DNA of 64,000 bases from Nipponacmea schrenckii (taxonomy: Eukaryota > Mollusca > Gastropoda > Lottiidae): positions 22,320,001 to 22,384,000 of the forward strand of contig JAUJPP010000012.1 in assembly GCA_030562195.1 (NCBI GenBank). The letters are read 5' to 3'. Within the stretch, counting starts at the first letter, position 1. Every line of letters begins with the position of its first letter. This document shows, one piece after another, positions 55,320 through 64,000 of the stretch. A program made the translations under genes and the position numbers. A model generated the notes under the pieces. That model had not been told where the DNA came from, ran no database searches, and worked only from the letters and a program-made list of their open reading frames with translations.

Positions 55320-55580
55320 AGAGAGGATATCTCATGTTACTGACATATGTGTTTGGGATACACAATCCTCATCAGGACTTCTAGTTTCTAGAAATATAGG
55401 AATTAATGTTAGCTAATGGACTAGAGCTCATCTCATGTTACTGACATGTTTCAGATACACAATCCTCATCAGGACAACTAGTTTCTGTAGGAATTAATTT
55501 TAGCTAATTGACTAGAGCTCATCTTAAACTTGTAAGTTTTAGATAAGCAATCCTCATCTCAAAACTCGGGACAACTAGTT
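55320..55580 (-). repeat. Hammerhead-bearing repeat, locus D (three units, antisense)
   Basis: Reading the minus strand, units have cores near 55550 (decayed), 55472-55466 (intact) and 55375-55369 (GAAA changed to CAAA, probably inactive). The linkers match loci A and B (GAGATGAGCTCTAGTC, AATTCCTATATTTCTAGAAA). The spacing of the two clear cores is 97 bp. Confidence 0.75.
55437..55478 (-). ncRNA. Hammerhead ribozyme D2 (antisense to Notch)
   Basis: Core CTGATGA is at 55472-55466 on the minus strand, stem II GGAT/ATCT around TGTGT, GAAA at 55452-55449, then CATGTC with cleavage predicted after 55443. Stem I pairs GTTGT with GTAAC by three Watson-Crick and two G-U pairs. The U-A pair at the second-outermost position of this stem replaces the C-G pair of the intron 2 copies, so both strands changed while pairing was kept. 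A transcript from the minus strand would be needed for it to act. Confidence 0.62.
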
Positions 55581-56127
55581 TTAGTGGAAGAAATTTAGGC
55601 ATAAGCTTATTATGAGCAAGAAATTGCATTCACAATATTTAATGAAATATACCCCTTAAATCTCCCTACAAAATAATGAGTGAGAAAGGGGAATCTGTCA
55701 TAACTTTCTTTATAAATTATTAACTTATGACAAATATGTCATTTTACTCAAAGTAGCTTGAATGTGTGGATTATTTTTCAGGATTCTTCTTTTTAAATTC
55801 ATTGTATAATGACAAATTTTCGAATGACCCTTCCTAAATTTGATTCTAATTTCCACCCTAAAATCATGTTGACTCATAATTCAATAAAAAGGAGGGGGCG
55901 TCCATTTTCTTTGTGTCTTGAAATTTAGGGCTCAGTCAACTGTAACAGAGAAGATAAAAAAAAATAAAATCTTTGATTGAATGAAATGAAAATTCTTTAC
56001 CTGTTTCATATCTTTTCTCACCATCTTCAAGTTTTTATCCTATTTATTTTCTCTCTATATGACATGTGGATTACATGTTCAAGATAAGATATGATAAATT
56101 ACAAGACAAATATACACATAGTAAAAT
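55581..56127. other. Intron 6 stretch without clear features
   Basis: AT-rich sequence; nothing recognised. Confidence 0.5.
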
Positions 56128-56792
56128 GTACAGAAGGGATAGATTAAATGTACAGAAGGGTCAGATATGATTAAAATGTACAGAAGGGACAGATATGATT
56201 AAAATGTACAGAAGGGACAGATATGATTAAAATGTACAGAATGAGAGATATGATTAAAATGTACAGAAGGGACAGATATGATTAAAATGTACAGACATGA
56301 CAGATATGATTAAAATGTACAGAAGGGACAGATATGATTAAAATGTACAGAAGGGACAGATATGATTAAAATGTACAGAAGGGACAGATATGATTAAAAT
56401 GTACAGAATGACAGATATGATTAAAATGTACAGACATGACAGATATGATTAAAATGTACAGACATGACAGATATGATTAAAATGTACAGAAGGGACAGAT
56501 ATGATTAAAATGTACAGACATGATATGATTAATTACGAAGGACGATTGATTAAAATGTACAGAAGGGACAGATATGATTAAAAACAGAAGGGACGGATAT
56601 GATTAAAATGTACAGAAGGGACAGATATGATTAAAAACGGGACGGATATGATTAAAATGTACAGAAGGGACAGATATGATTAAAATGTACAGAAGGGACA
56701 GATATGATTAAAATGTACAGAAGGGACAGATATGATTAAAATGTACAGAAGGGACAATATGATTAAAATGTACAGAAGGGACAGATATGATT
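56128..56792. repeat. 28-bp minisatellite, about 24 copies
   Basis: The unit is AAAATGTACAGAAGGGACAG plus ATATGATT, with variants such as ACATGACAG and a few shortened units near 56520-56645. The right end runs directly into a SINE-1 copy. Confidence 0.95.
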
Positions 56793-57005
56793 AGGTACGC
56801 TTCCATTGACTTGATTCTCCAAGGTTCAATCCAAACAAAGGTCGCAATGAACTTTCATATATATCAATGTTAAAGATCCCTTGAGGTGCTGTGCTGGTAG
56901 AATTCCTCTCATTGTTGACTGTATAGAGTGTCCTGTCTATATTAGGCCATAAGGTGCAGAAGAGTAGGACGTAAAACTCCATTCATTTTATTTCATTTCA
57001 TTTGC
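56793..57005 (+). mobile_element. SINE-1, internally deleted, box B retained
   Basis: CTCCAAGGTTCAATCCAAAC keeps box B (GGTTCAATCC), followed by AAAGGTCGCAATGAAC. The body resumes at GTTAAAGATCCCTTGA and the tail is complete (GTGCAGAAGAGTAGGACG, TAAAACTCCATTC). Confidence 0.78.
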
Positions 57006-57254
57006 AAAGATCGTACCCAATAAGATTAAATGAAAGCAAAGAAAATTTGAATGTAACTACAAAGTTAAATGTATTATTTCATCAATGCTTAAAATAGTTC
57101 TATTTAACTTGAATTGAGAAAAGACTTTAAAGAAAGAAGAAACATAATGAAAAGGGAATTTGTTCACCTGCCTTGCTGTTGACTCACTTAATTTTGATTC
57201 AGGGATGTTGATTTTAAAACCAGTCTTGAATGAATATTGATTCAAAATGTCTGA

Positions 57255-57560
57255 TAGCTCATGACATCAGTGGTTCCTGCAATTCCACTGAAACTAAATG
57301 ATTGATGCCGTCATTAGTTGAGATATATACCTGAAGCTTAATAGGCGATTAAAAACCTTAGGCGATCGTTGATCTCATGCCTAAAACTTAATATGGGATA
57401 AAAAACCTTCTTAGGTGATTGTTGATCTCATGAAACACTTAGTTTGAGTGTAATCACAGGAACAACAGACATCTGATTGAAAATTGGAATGGTGTAAATT
57501 GATGGTATCAGTGTCCCTGATACACATAATTAATTAAGAAAAAACTCTTTACAATCTCTT
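57255..57560. mobile_element. Foldback element with tandem-repeated core
   Basis: The left arm CAGTGGTTCCTGCAATTCCA and right arm GTAATCACAGGAACAACAGA (near 57440-57470) flank a spacer with two copies of an AAACTTAATA...AAAAACCTTA...GATTGTTGATCTCATG unit of about 64 bp. The right flank ACATCTGATTGAAAATTGGA to CCTGATACACA matches the 99-bp satellite unit. Confidence 0.65.
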
Positions 57561-57814
57561 TAAGTAGACCTTAGTCACAAATCTTCTTTAAGAACATACA
57601 TTTGTTGCCTCATACGAAAATTAATAGATCTAGAAATATGCGCATGTTAATTACATGTTCCGGCATTTATAACGAGGTCTAATTAACAGCTTATTAACAC
57701 TTTGATTAATTATGCAGTTTTTACTCTAATTGGAGTTGTAATATTGTAATTGTATTTCATATGGATAGGTTTAAGTATGTGGAGTCTTTGAATCAAGTCA
57801 AATATTTACTGATT

Positions 57815-58345
57815 TTTCAAGCCGTTTTCCCCTGTCAGTATGTCAGTTGGAGGGTCTGATATGGAAAAAGTGTCTTGTTGTTCAAGATAATAATCTTTGA
57901 CCCTGTGTACCACAATCTGTGGCCGATCAATTTCCCTCATTGAACACTTTATGCCATTGTCAATGTGTAAAAAAATATGAGAGATAAGCTCAAATATTCT
58001 GTTGTTATGTTTAAATCCATCTGCTTGACACCTAGAAAATACCTTCAATTAACTTGGCCTGCAAATTTCTCTTCACTTTATGACATTGGCAATGTGAATG
58101 TGTCCAGAAATATGAGAGATAAGCTAAAATATTCTGTATCGTTATGATTATCAATCCTGTCCCCCTGCTATTGGGGCATGCACCTAGTAAAAATCAGCTT
58201 AAAGATTAACTTGGCCTGGCAAATTTCTCTCACTTTATGACATTGTCAATGTGAATGTGTCCAAAATATGAGAGATAAGCTAAAATATTCTGTATCGTTA
58301 AGATTATCACCCCCCACCCTCCTCATGCCCCTATGCTTGGGGCAT
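57815..58345. repeat. SINE-1 fragment followed by 2.5-copy tandem repeat
   Basis: A shortened SINE-1 (CCGTTTTCCCCTGTCAGT, CTGATATGGAAAAAGTGTC, CAATTTCCCTCATTGAAC) runs into a tandem repeat containing TATGAGAGATAAGCTAAAAT at 57976, 58111 and 58267, with AACTTGGCCTGGCAAATTTC and TATGACATTGTCAATGTGAA between. The repeat unit (about 135-156 bp) includes part of the SINE sequence, so the SINE insertion seeded the array. Confidence 0.75.
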
Positions 58346-58656
58346 GCACCTCGCTGATCTAATGTTCTATATTTGTCTATGACCTTATGTAACAATATAG
58401 AACAATGTTCTACTAATTAACATTCTATATTAATTAATATGCTCGTTATAATCCTACTCCCACTGAGTTCATAATATTATTTTACTCCATAATAACAACA
58501 AGACTTATAAAACTGATACAGATTTCAACATAGCCATTAGTGCAGGTGAAAGGGTAGAACAGTTTTATAAAGTTTGATCGAAGAGACATTCTGAATTACA
58601 GAAACTACAGTTTAGTTTTAAACTTTTACTTCTTGATATATTTATCTTTGAAATTG

Positions 58657-58898
58657 GGGTCCGGGGACTGGCATGGAAAAAGCGTCCAGTCGTTTGGATG
58701 GGACAATAAACTGAGGCCCTGTGTGTTACAGACTATGCATGTTAAAGATCACTCAACAGTTGGAAATTTCAAAAAGAGTAGACTAATGCCACTGTCCTTG
58801 CAAAATTTCCCTCATTGCACACTGCATGGTGCTGCCCTTCTTCGTTAGCACATAAGGTGTAGAAAAGTAGGATGTAAAACTCCATTTCATTTTATTTT
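58657..58898 (+). mobile_element. SINE-1, 5'-truncated copy
   Basis: GGGACTGGCATGGAAAAAGC, GATGGGACAATAAACTGAGG, TGCATGTTAAAGATCACTCA, TTTCCCTCATTGCACACTGC, then GTAGAAAAGTAGGATG and TAAAACTCC. Confidence 0.85.
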
Positions 58899-58930
58899 GA
58901 AATGGGGATATCTTCAGTCTCCACTAATTG

Positions 58931-59114
58931 ATCATTGAAAAAAGCTTAATAAATTGATTAAGCATTTTTCAATAATAACTTTGTTTTGTGAGTTTATCAG
59001 ATTTTAAGGTATTCTGTTACTTTATGACACCAGGTAAGTTCACTGATGAATATATACTCATTCTTGAGAACATAAATTTTATGTCCATTTAAGACGCAGT
59101 AGTATCCCTTTAAA
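58931..59114 (+). mobile_element. MITE family M1, right half
   Basis: From ATTGAAAAAAGCTTAATAAA through GGTATTCTGTTACTTTATGA to AAGACGCAGTAGTATCCC. The left half is missing. It begins about 30 bp after the SINE-1 tail. Confidence 0.75.
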
Positions 59115-59525
59115 ATAAAAATTCCCTGTGAAAAATTAATATTATACCCTAAGAAAGCAATGAAAGGGAGACATTAGAAAGCGATAGGTTTCCCTTAAAA
59201 AAAGGTAACAATATACAATTTGCAATTTATTGATCGATGTTGACAGGGCTGGGTAAAAATATAATTAATTTAATATTTGATATAGTTGTAGTCTGAGGTA
59301 TTGACATGTCTTAATCTAGTTCAGATTTCATTTTCTCACCAAAATATCCTCAACTTCATTCATTTTCATATGAGAACAGACTAAATAATAGTATTTTGGT
59401 GAAAAAATCTATTAAGGTTTACCTTCTAATCAAATTTCTAATATCATGAGAAAAAACTTGTGGAATTGGACTGAATTAATTTTAGGCTAGTTCTTCAATC
59501 AGAAACTTTTTTTTATGTGAAAGAT

Positions 59526-59665
59526 AGAGGGTCCTGTCTACCACCTGGGCCTAAGTCAGACATCTTGGGTTGACTTTCCAAGGATTATTACACTCCCATT
59601 TACAGCTGGGTTGACTGGAATATTAAGGAAATATGACTTATTCAGTACCCATTCACAGCTGGGTT
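59526..59665 (-). mobile_element. SINE-2 fragment, minus strand
   Basis: GGGTCCTGTCTACCACCTGG, CCCATTTACAGCTGGGTTGA and a second CCCATTCACAGCTGGGTTGA. Diverged, with one internal duplication. Confidence 0.65.
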
Positions 59666-60004
59666 GACTGGAATAATGTGAAAAGTGGCATAGAAAGTTA
59701 AAGTAAAATTATGAATTTAGGATTATTTTTAATGAAATCATATTTAAAGGTCATTTGAGCGAGTGGGAACATTTTTTCCACGTATTCATTCGGAGTGAAA
59801 ACATGCTTTTTGAATAATAACTCCCTTATATAGTAATAATGGGCCCCCTTTCTTACAATATCTCATAACAGAGTAAATCCTTGTTTTCATATTCCCTTTT
59901 CATACTTCATATAAACCGGGCCAATATCAAGAATAAAGAAGGTAGTAATATAATTAAGGCCTATTATGGTATAGGTTTATTTTGAAATCCCATATATCAA
60001 TATA

Positions 60005-60313
60005 TTTAGTTTCCTAAAGACTAGGGTCCAGGATTCGACCCAGCAAAGATCTTTTTCCGATTTTTTAGTCCTTTTTCTCCTTGACAGTGATGCAGTACAG
60101 GGAACTGACATGGAAAAGTGTCCAGTCGTTTGGATGGGAAAAAAAACCTGAGGCCCGGTGTGCTGCAGGCTGTGGACGTTAAAGATCCTTTGACAGACTT
60201 TGGATATCACAAAATTTCCCTCATTGCACACTGCATGGTCTTCATTAGCCCATTAGGTACAGAAGAGTAGGATGTAAAACTCCATTCATTTTATTTTAGT
60301 TTCCTAAAGACTA
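60005..60313 (+). mobile_element. SINE-1 insertion with perfect 19-bp target duplication
   Basis: The direct repeat TTTAGTTTCCTAAAGACTA occurs at 60005-60023 and 60295-60313. Between them lies a SINE-1 that starts inside the head at GGGTCCAGGATTCGACCC (box B kept, box A lost) and ends with a T-rich tail after TAAAACTCCATTCATTTTA. A long exact target duplication and 5' truncation are marks of LINE-driven target-primed reverse transcription, and its perfection suggests a recent insertion. Confidence 0.93.
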
Positions 60314-62239
60314 TTGTTGTGTAATATAAGATTAAAAATTTGGTTGAGTATTTAGAAAGAGGTTTGGGGGGGGGGGGGTGAGACGTGGGACGGCTACCAA
60401 AATTTTTCTGATCACTGTAAAAGATAAGCAGTATATGGAAGATGTTGTATTTTTTAAGAATTAAATTTCTTGAGAGTAAACTATATTTCAAAACAGAAAT
60501 AACAGTAAAATACCGGTACAGCTTTATATATCTATAATAGATTGGAAAAATAGTAACCAATTTTTTTTTCTTTTGCCTTGATTGTTAATAAATCACGACA
60601 ACAACAATGAGAAATCTGATATACTCTGTTTTTTTTAACTGTTTCTTCTCAATAACCTTTTCCCACGGCTAAATGTATTGAGTCACTCTCTTTTCAAATC
60701 CTTGGCCATCCATTCAATTTTTATACTCTCCTCTTTCATATATAAGCTATCAATCCTTTCATAGCGATTTATTTTGATAATATTGTAGCGACGGTAATTT
60801 GTACTGAATTACTTCCCTTGTTTGTTATTTTAACGCGAGTTTTGAGTTTTGACAGCCTCGTATTAACTGAGTCAATAGGAACGATTTCAAAGATGTCTTT
60901 CAATTAAGGAATCTTTTTTTGTATGACAATATAATGGATTTTGTTAAAGATATTGTGATGGAGGTTTGGTGGTCTAGTGTTTTACCCTGTCGTGTTTTAC
61001 GTTGTCATGTCAACCTTACTCGACAAGGTGTATTTGACATTTTCTTGGCAGAAATGTGTTTATTGAAATTAAGACTGTAACAATATTAGGCTGGTGGTTT
61101 GAAGAAAGTTTTTAGTCCAAAAGACCCAATCAAAAACTGTGGCCTTTGAATTAGAGTACGCAGATGGTTTGTTCCAGAACATACATTTCCCCTCATTGCC
61201 CACTCTTTGAATTTTTATGATTGTCCCTTCGGTCTGTTCTTAATATTTTGTTCTTGTGATAAATTTTGCTTGTGTTTGGATTTTGAATTTACAAATGTGT
61301 TTTGGACTGCAATTGGTATTGTTTGTCTCTTTCACCGTCTGCCTTGGTTTCTTCAAAACACAAAAATATTTTTAGAAAGGTATGATCAATGAAAATTTGG
61401 TCGTATTTGTGGAGCATCATGGTTAAACTAACATCAAAGGTCAAGGGTGAAATTTAACCAATCAGCTCAGAGACAATCTCACTTTCAGTACTTGTTTACC
61501 ATGTTTCGCTGATCGCGCTATTGTTTGTTCTGACACCCATCAACCTCCTAATTCAAAATAGGTCATGTAACTTTTCACACTTTCTCCGAAAATCTAGACA
61601 TCTTGAAAACTTTAAGACCCTAGTTGAAAAAGTTTTACACCCCGTTTGCTAAAGAAAAATATTTTGAAATTGATTTGCCATATATAGAAAATAAGATTTC
61701 AGCAAATAAGCTGTTTTCAAAAATTCAAGTAACTTTGATTTTCAGTTGGACTTTGAGCAATTCTAAATGAATTTGAATTTTCATGGCTTTGAAAATTTTA
61801 AAAACTTGGAATTGGTGCAAATTTATGGTCACAATTTTTAAAAATAATGGGAATGTCTTGTACATGAAACAATTTTTAGAACCAGCACTTTCCAAACGTT
61901 GTCTATTTGAAGACCCCCCAACAACAAACAGGTCAAAGTTCACCCCCACAATTCTAAGAGGTCAAAGTTTAAATAATTTGTCGTAAAAACGATTTTAAAA
62001 TGGTGTAAGTTGGCAAGTTGTCGTTAGGTATAATCTTGTATGCTTTTGGCCGTGATCACACAGTTTCTGATGTTGAAACGAAGAAATTGACGTTGTTGGT
62101 GTTGACATGACAAACATTGACGAAAGCTTATCCCACAATTCCACATTCCCTTGGGAAACTTGCATAGCATTTAAACAAACATTCATCGTTCAATATCCAC
62201 ATCCTGCTTTTACATGCCACCAATTCATAATTCCATAAT
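60314..62239. other. Intron 6 stretch without clear features
   Basis: AT-rich sequence with a G run at 60365-60377 and a SINE-1 scrap near 61185-61205 (TTTCCCCTCATTGCCCACTC). Open frames at 61207-61392 and 61783-61986 lack recognisable domains. Confidence 0.5.
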
Positions 62240-62430
62240 TTTATTCTTTACACCCTCTAGTTTGGCTTTCTGTCTTCACTATTTTCACACTTTACATCCT
62301 CTAGGTTGGCTCACTGTGAATAATCTTCCGGTTGAATGGTTCCGTAATTTTTTACTCTTTGCTTTTTCTAGGTTGGCTTTCTGTCTTCTGTCTAATTATG
62401 TGGTCCTTTACACCCTCTAGTTTGACTAAC
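62240..62430. repeat. Degenerate repeat with decoy splice acceptors
   Basis: Four imperfect copies of TTTACACCCTCTAG followed by TTTGGCT or GTTGGCT lie near 62248, 62292, 62358 and 62408. They are the reverse complement of the 37-bp array motif at 23340-23590. Each contains a pyrimidine stretch ending in CTAG, a plausible 3' splice-site look-alike, 30-200 nt before the true exon 7 acceptor. Confidence 0.6.
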
Positions 62431-62459
62431 TATTTATGGTATATTTTGTCTATTTACAG

Positions 62460-62582
62460 GTTTCCGCGGAAAGAATTGTGAAGAAGACATTGACTATTGT
62501 ATCAACAACAACTGTGGAAATGGTTCTACCTGTATCGATGGCATTAAGGGATATACTTGTAAATGTCCACCCACCATGACAG
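62460..62582 (+). CDS. Notch: Notch exon 7: end of EGF6 and most of EGF7
   Basis: It encodes the rest of codon 251 to the first base of codon 292. GFRGKNC closes EGF6. EGF7 starts DIDYC and has cysteines 264, 269, 275, 284 and 286; the sixth must be in the next exon, outside the window. DIDYC with [12 protein letters not shown] marks a calcium-binding repeat, with the Asp hydroxylation pattern C-x-D-x4-Y-x-C. CGNGSTC fits the O-fucose consensus. The acceptor is TTTACAG, the donor GTAAGC. The length of 123 nt and phases 1/1 equal exon 5 of vertebrate NOTCH genes as I recall them. The gene continues beyond the right edge. Confidence 0.94.
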
Positions 62583-62649
62583 GTAAGCAAGCCCTGCCTT
62601 ACCATGCTACTGCCCTTGCCTCACCCACATTCTATTGTATACCCTTATC

Positions 62650-63072
62650 TGAAAAGGAACTTCGGTTCTAAGGATCTTTTCTACCAGATGGTCCTTGCTC
62701 AAATCTCTTGGTATTGATCTAACAAGGATAACAACTTCGGTTCAAGAGACCCTTTCTACCAGATGGTCTTTGGTAAAATCTCTTGACAATGATTTTACAA
62801 GGATAACAACTTAGGTTTAAGATATCCTGTCTTATGATTCTACAACAATTTCTTATCAAAATGATATATTCATAGCATAGTCTCTTCTTGTGGCCTATGC
62901 CAGTACTCCTATAGGAGAGTATCTCTTATAACACCTTAAACAAGGATGACAACTTAGATTCATGAGATCCTGACTACCAGCTAGTCCTCATTCAAATCTC
63001 TTGATATCCTTTGGATTAAACAACCAGTACCCATTAAACAACCAGTACCCATTAAACAACCAGCTGGGTTGA
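62650..63072 (-). mobile_element. SINE-2 3' fragments, minus strand, repeated
   Basis: Three reversed SINE-2 segments carry AAGGATAACAACTTCGG or a variant, CTACCAGATGGTC and TCAAATCTCTTG. The right end has two extra copies of ACCCATTAAACAACCAG. The segment is interrupted at 62890-62937 by a monomer of the 54-bp minisatellite family. Confidence 0.75.
62890..62937 (+). repeat. Single monomer of the 54-bp minisatellite
   Basis: GGCCTATGCCAGTACTCCTA then TAGGAGAGTATCTCTTATAA and CACCTTA match the unit of the array at 10153-11630, more than 51 kb away. Confidence 0.85.
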
Positions 63073-64000
63073 ATGCATTTCAGTTATTTATTTATATATA
63101 TAAAAATAAAATTTGTTTTAAATCTTTGTTTAAAACTATGAAATTTGGTGTTGTCATGGTTTGATAGTTTTTGTGACTCCAGACGGTAAAGTTAAAAAAC
63201 CTTTAATGGAGATATAAATTGGAAGATAAAAGGTTGCTAAGTAATATATTGTAAATTATAATGGCGTGTATTCAAAAATTGAAAATGAATATTTTGAAAA
63301 TTTACTAAATGCATTAAGACTATTTTTAGAAATTATTGAATGTTCAAATTGGACTGTTCCTTGTTCTTTGTGTTTTTGTTTTTTTTTGTGAAAATCTGAA
63401 CTTTCCAATTTATTTTCTAAAATGCGAAATTTTGCTTTTAGCCTTTAAAATTTTGTGTTTTCTTTATTAAAAAGTAAAAGTCTACTTTACAAATATTAAA
63501 AATATTTTTTCTCATTTTTCGGATCTTTGACAATTTTCCCTTCTTTGATTAAATTATTTCGGGTCCAAAATTAATTTGGTCCATTTTAAAAGCTTAAATA
63601 TCACCAGGGCTCCCTTTAATGATGGTATTTTTATACAAAGTAAGACAATGTAACATAAAGTTCCCAGCTTTGATGGATTATATTTGGGGTTTGTTTACTT
63701 GGGGTCACTGCTTTGAAATTTAAAAATATTATTGACAGCAAATTGAAGCCTTATTCTGGTTATAGACCATTATATTTATTGTTTATTAATTTTGAGTGAG
63801 GAGTTGCTTTTAGGAATATTTCATGAATTGATTGAAAAAATGGACCAAATCATTCCAAAACTTAAGAAACCTTTTTACTATTTGAGATGATTTATTGTCA
63901 TTTATAAAGTGGTGTTGCAACAATATTTTCTTTATTGGGATAACACTTTCTTGGTATAGCACAGATTCTAGTACTGAAAATTGGCTGAGACTTGAACGGG
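63073..64000. other. Notch: Start of Notch intron 7, no clear features
   Basis: AT-rich intronic sequence to the window edge. No exon with EGF-type cysteine spacing was found here, so EGF7 must close further right. Confidence 0.55.

Larger units (their letters stand above)
39853..62459 (+). other. Notch: Notch intron 6 (22.6 kb)
   Basis: Donor GTGAGT; acceptor TATTTACAG. It holds many repeats, including two antisense hammerhead loci, plus a possible alternative first exon near 50000. Homopolymer tracts lie near 39943-39955 (G) and 40060-40100 (T and A). No nested gene is supported. Confidence 0.8.

Overview
The window is animal genomic DNA: AT-rich, intron-dominated and crowded with short mobile elements and tandem repeats. 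It carries the first seven coding exons of one gene on the + strand, a Notch receptor. The organism is most likely a lophotrochozoan, probably a mollusc. The reasons are the Notch sequence, the very large repeat-filled introns, and a fragment at 33083-33240 resembling a dispersed 'ACGCCCAC...GTCCGTCTGTCC' element that I associate with molluscs. I cannot fix the species.

Gene layout. Exon 1 (2374-2434) encodes a signal peptide. Exons 2-7 (8812-8890, 36531-36667, 36926-37060, 37694-37898, 39719-39852, 62460-62582) join in one open frame to give 291 complete codons. That is a signal peptide, six complete EGF repeats, and a seventh lacking its last cysteine, which lies beyond the window. The order and character of the repeats match Notch EGF1-7: EGF1 lacks a DxxEC start, EGF5 begins DINEC, EGF6 has CRPSPC and EGF7 begins DIDYC. 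The rest of the receptor must lie to the right. Introns 1, 2 and 6 are 6.4, 27.6 and 22.6 kb and hold nearly all of the window.

Repeat landscape. Two tRNA-derived SINE families are present. SINE-1 has a tail containing GTAGGATGTAAAACTCC; SINE-2 ends in AAAATATAGTTGTTTC on its own strand. A MITE family of about 330 bp has terminal inverted repeats bounded by TTAA. A foldback element has one arm that has expanded into a 99-bp satellite. About fifteen tandem arrays have periods from 20 to about 156 bp, and several have stray single monomers tens of kb away.

Most notable. A dispersed repeat with units of about 92-116 bp occurs at two sense loci in intron 2 (9341-9700 and 15760-16170) and two antisense loci in intron 6 (54080-54135 and 55320-55580). 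Each unit carries the catalytic core of a type I hammerhead ribozyme: CTGATGA, a stem II hairpin, GAAA, a minimal stem III and a GUC or GUU cleavage triplet, with complementary stem I strands. At least three consecutive copies at 15760-16016 look intact. Folding was done by eye; no activity is shown. If active, they would cut the Notch pre-mRNA within intron 2 and release RNA units of 99 and 114 nt, like the retrozymes and Penelope-associated hammerheads known in animals.

No other protein-coding gene is supported. A possible alternative first exon (49979-50039) in intron 6 is speculative.
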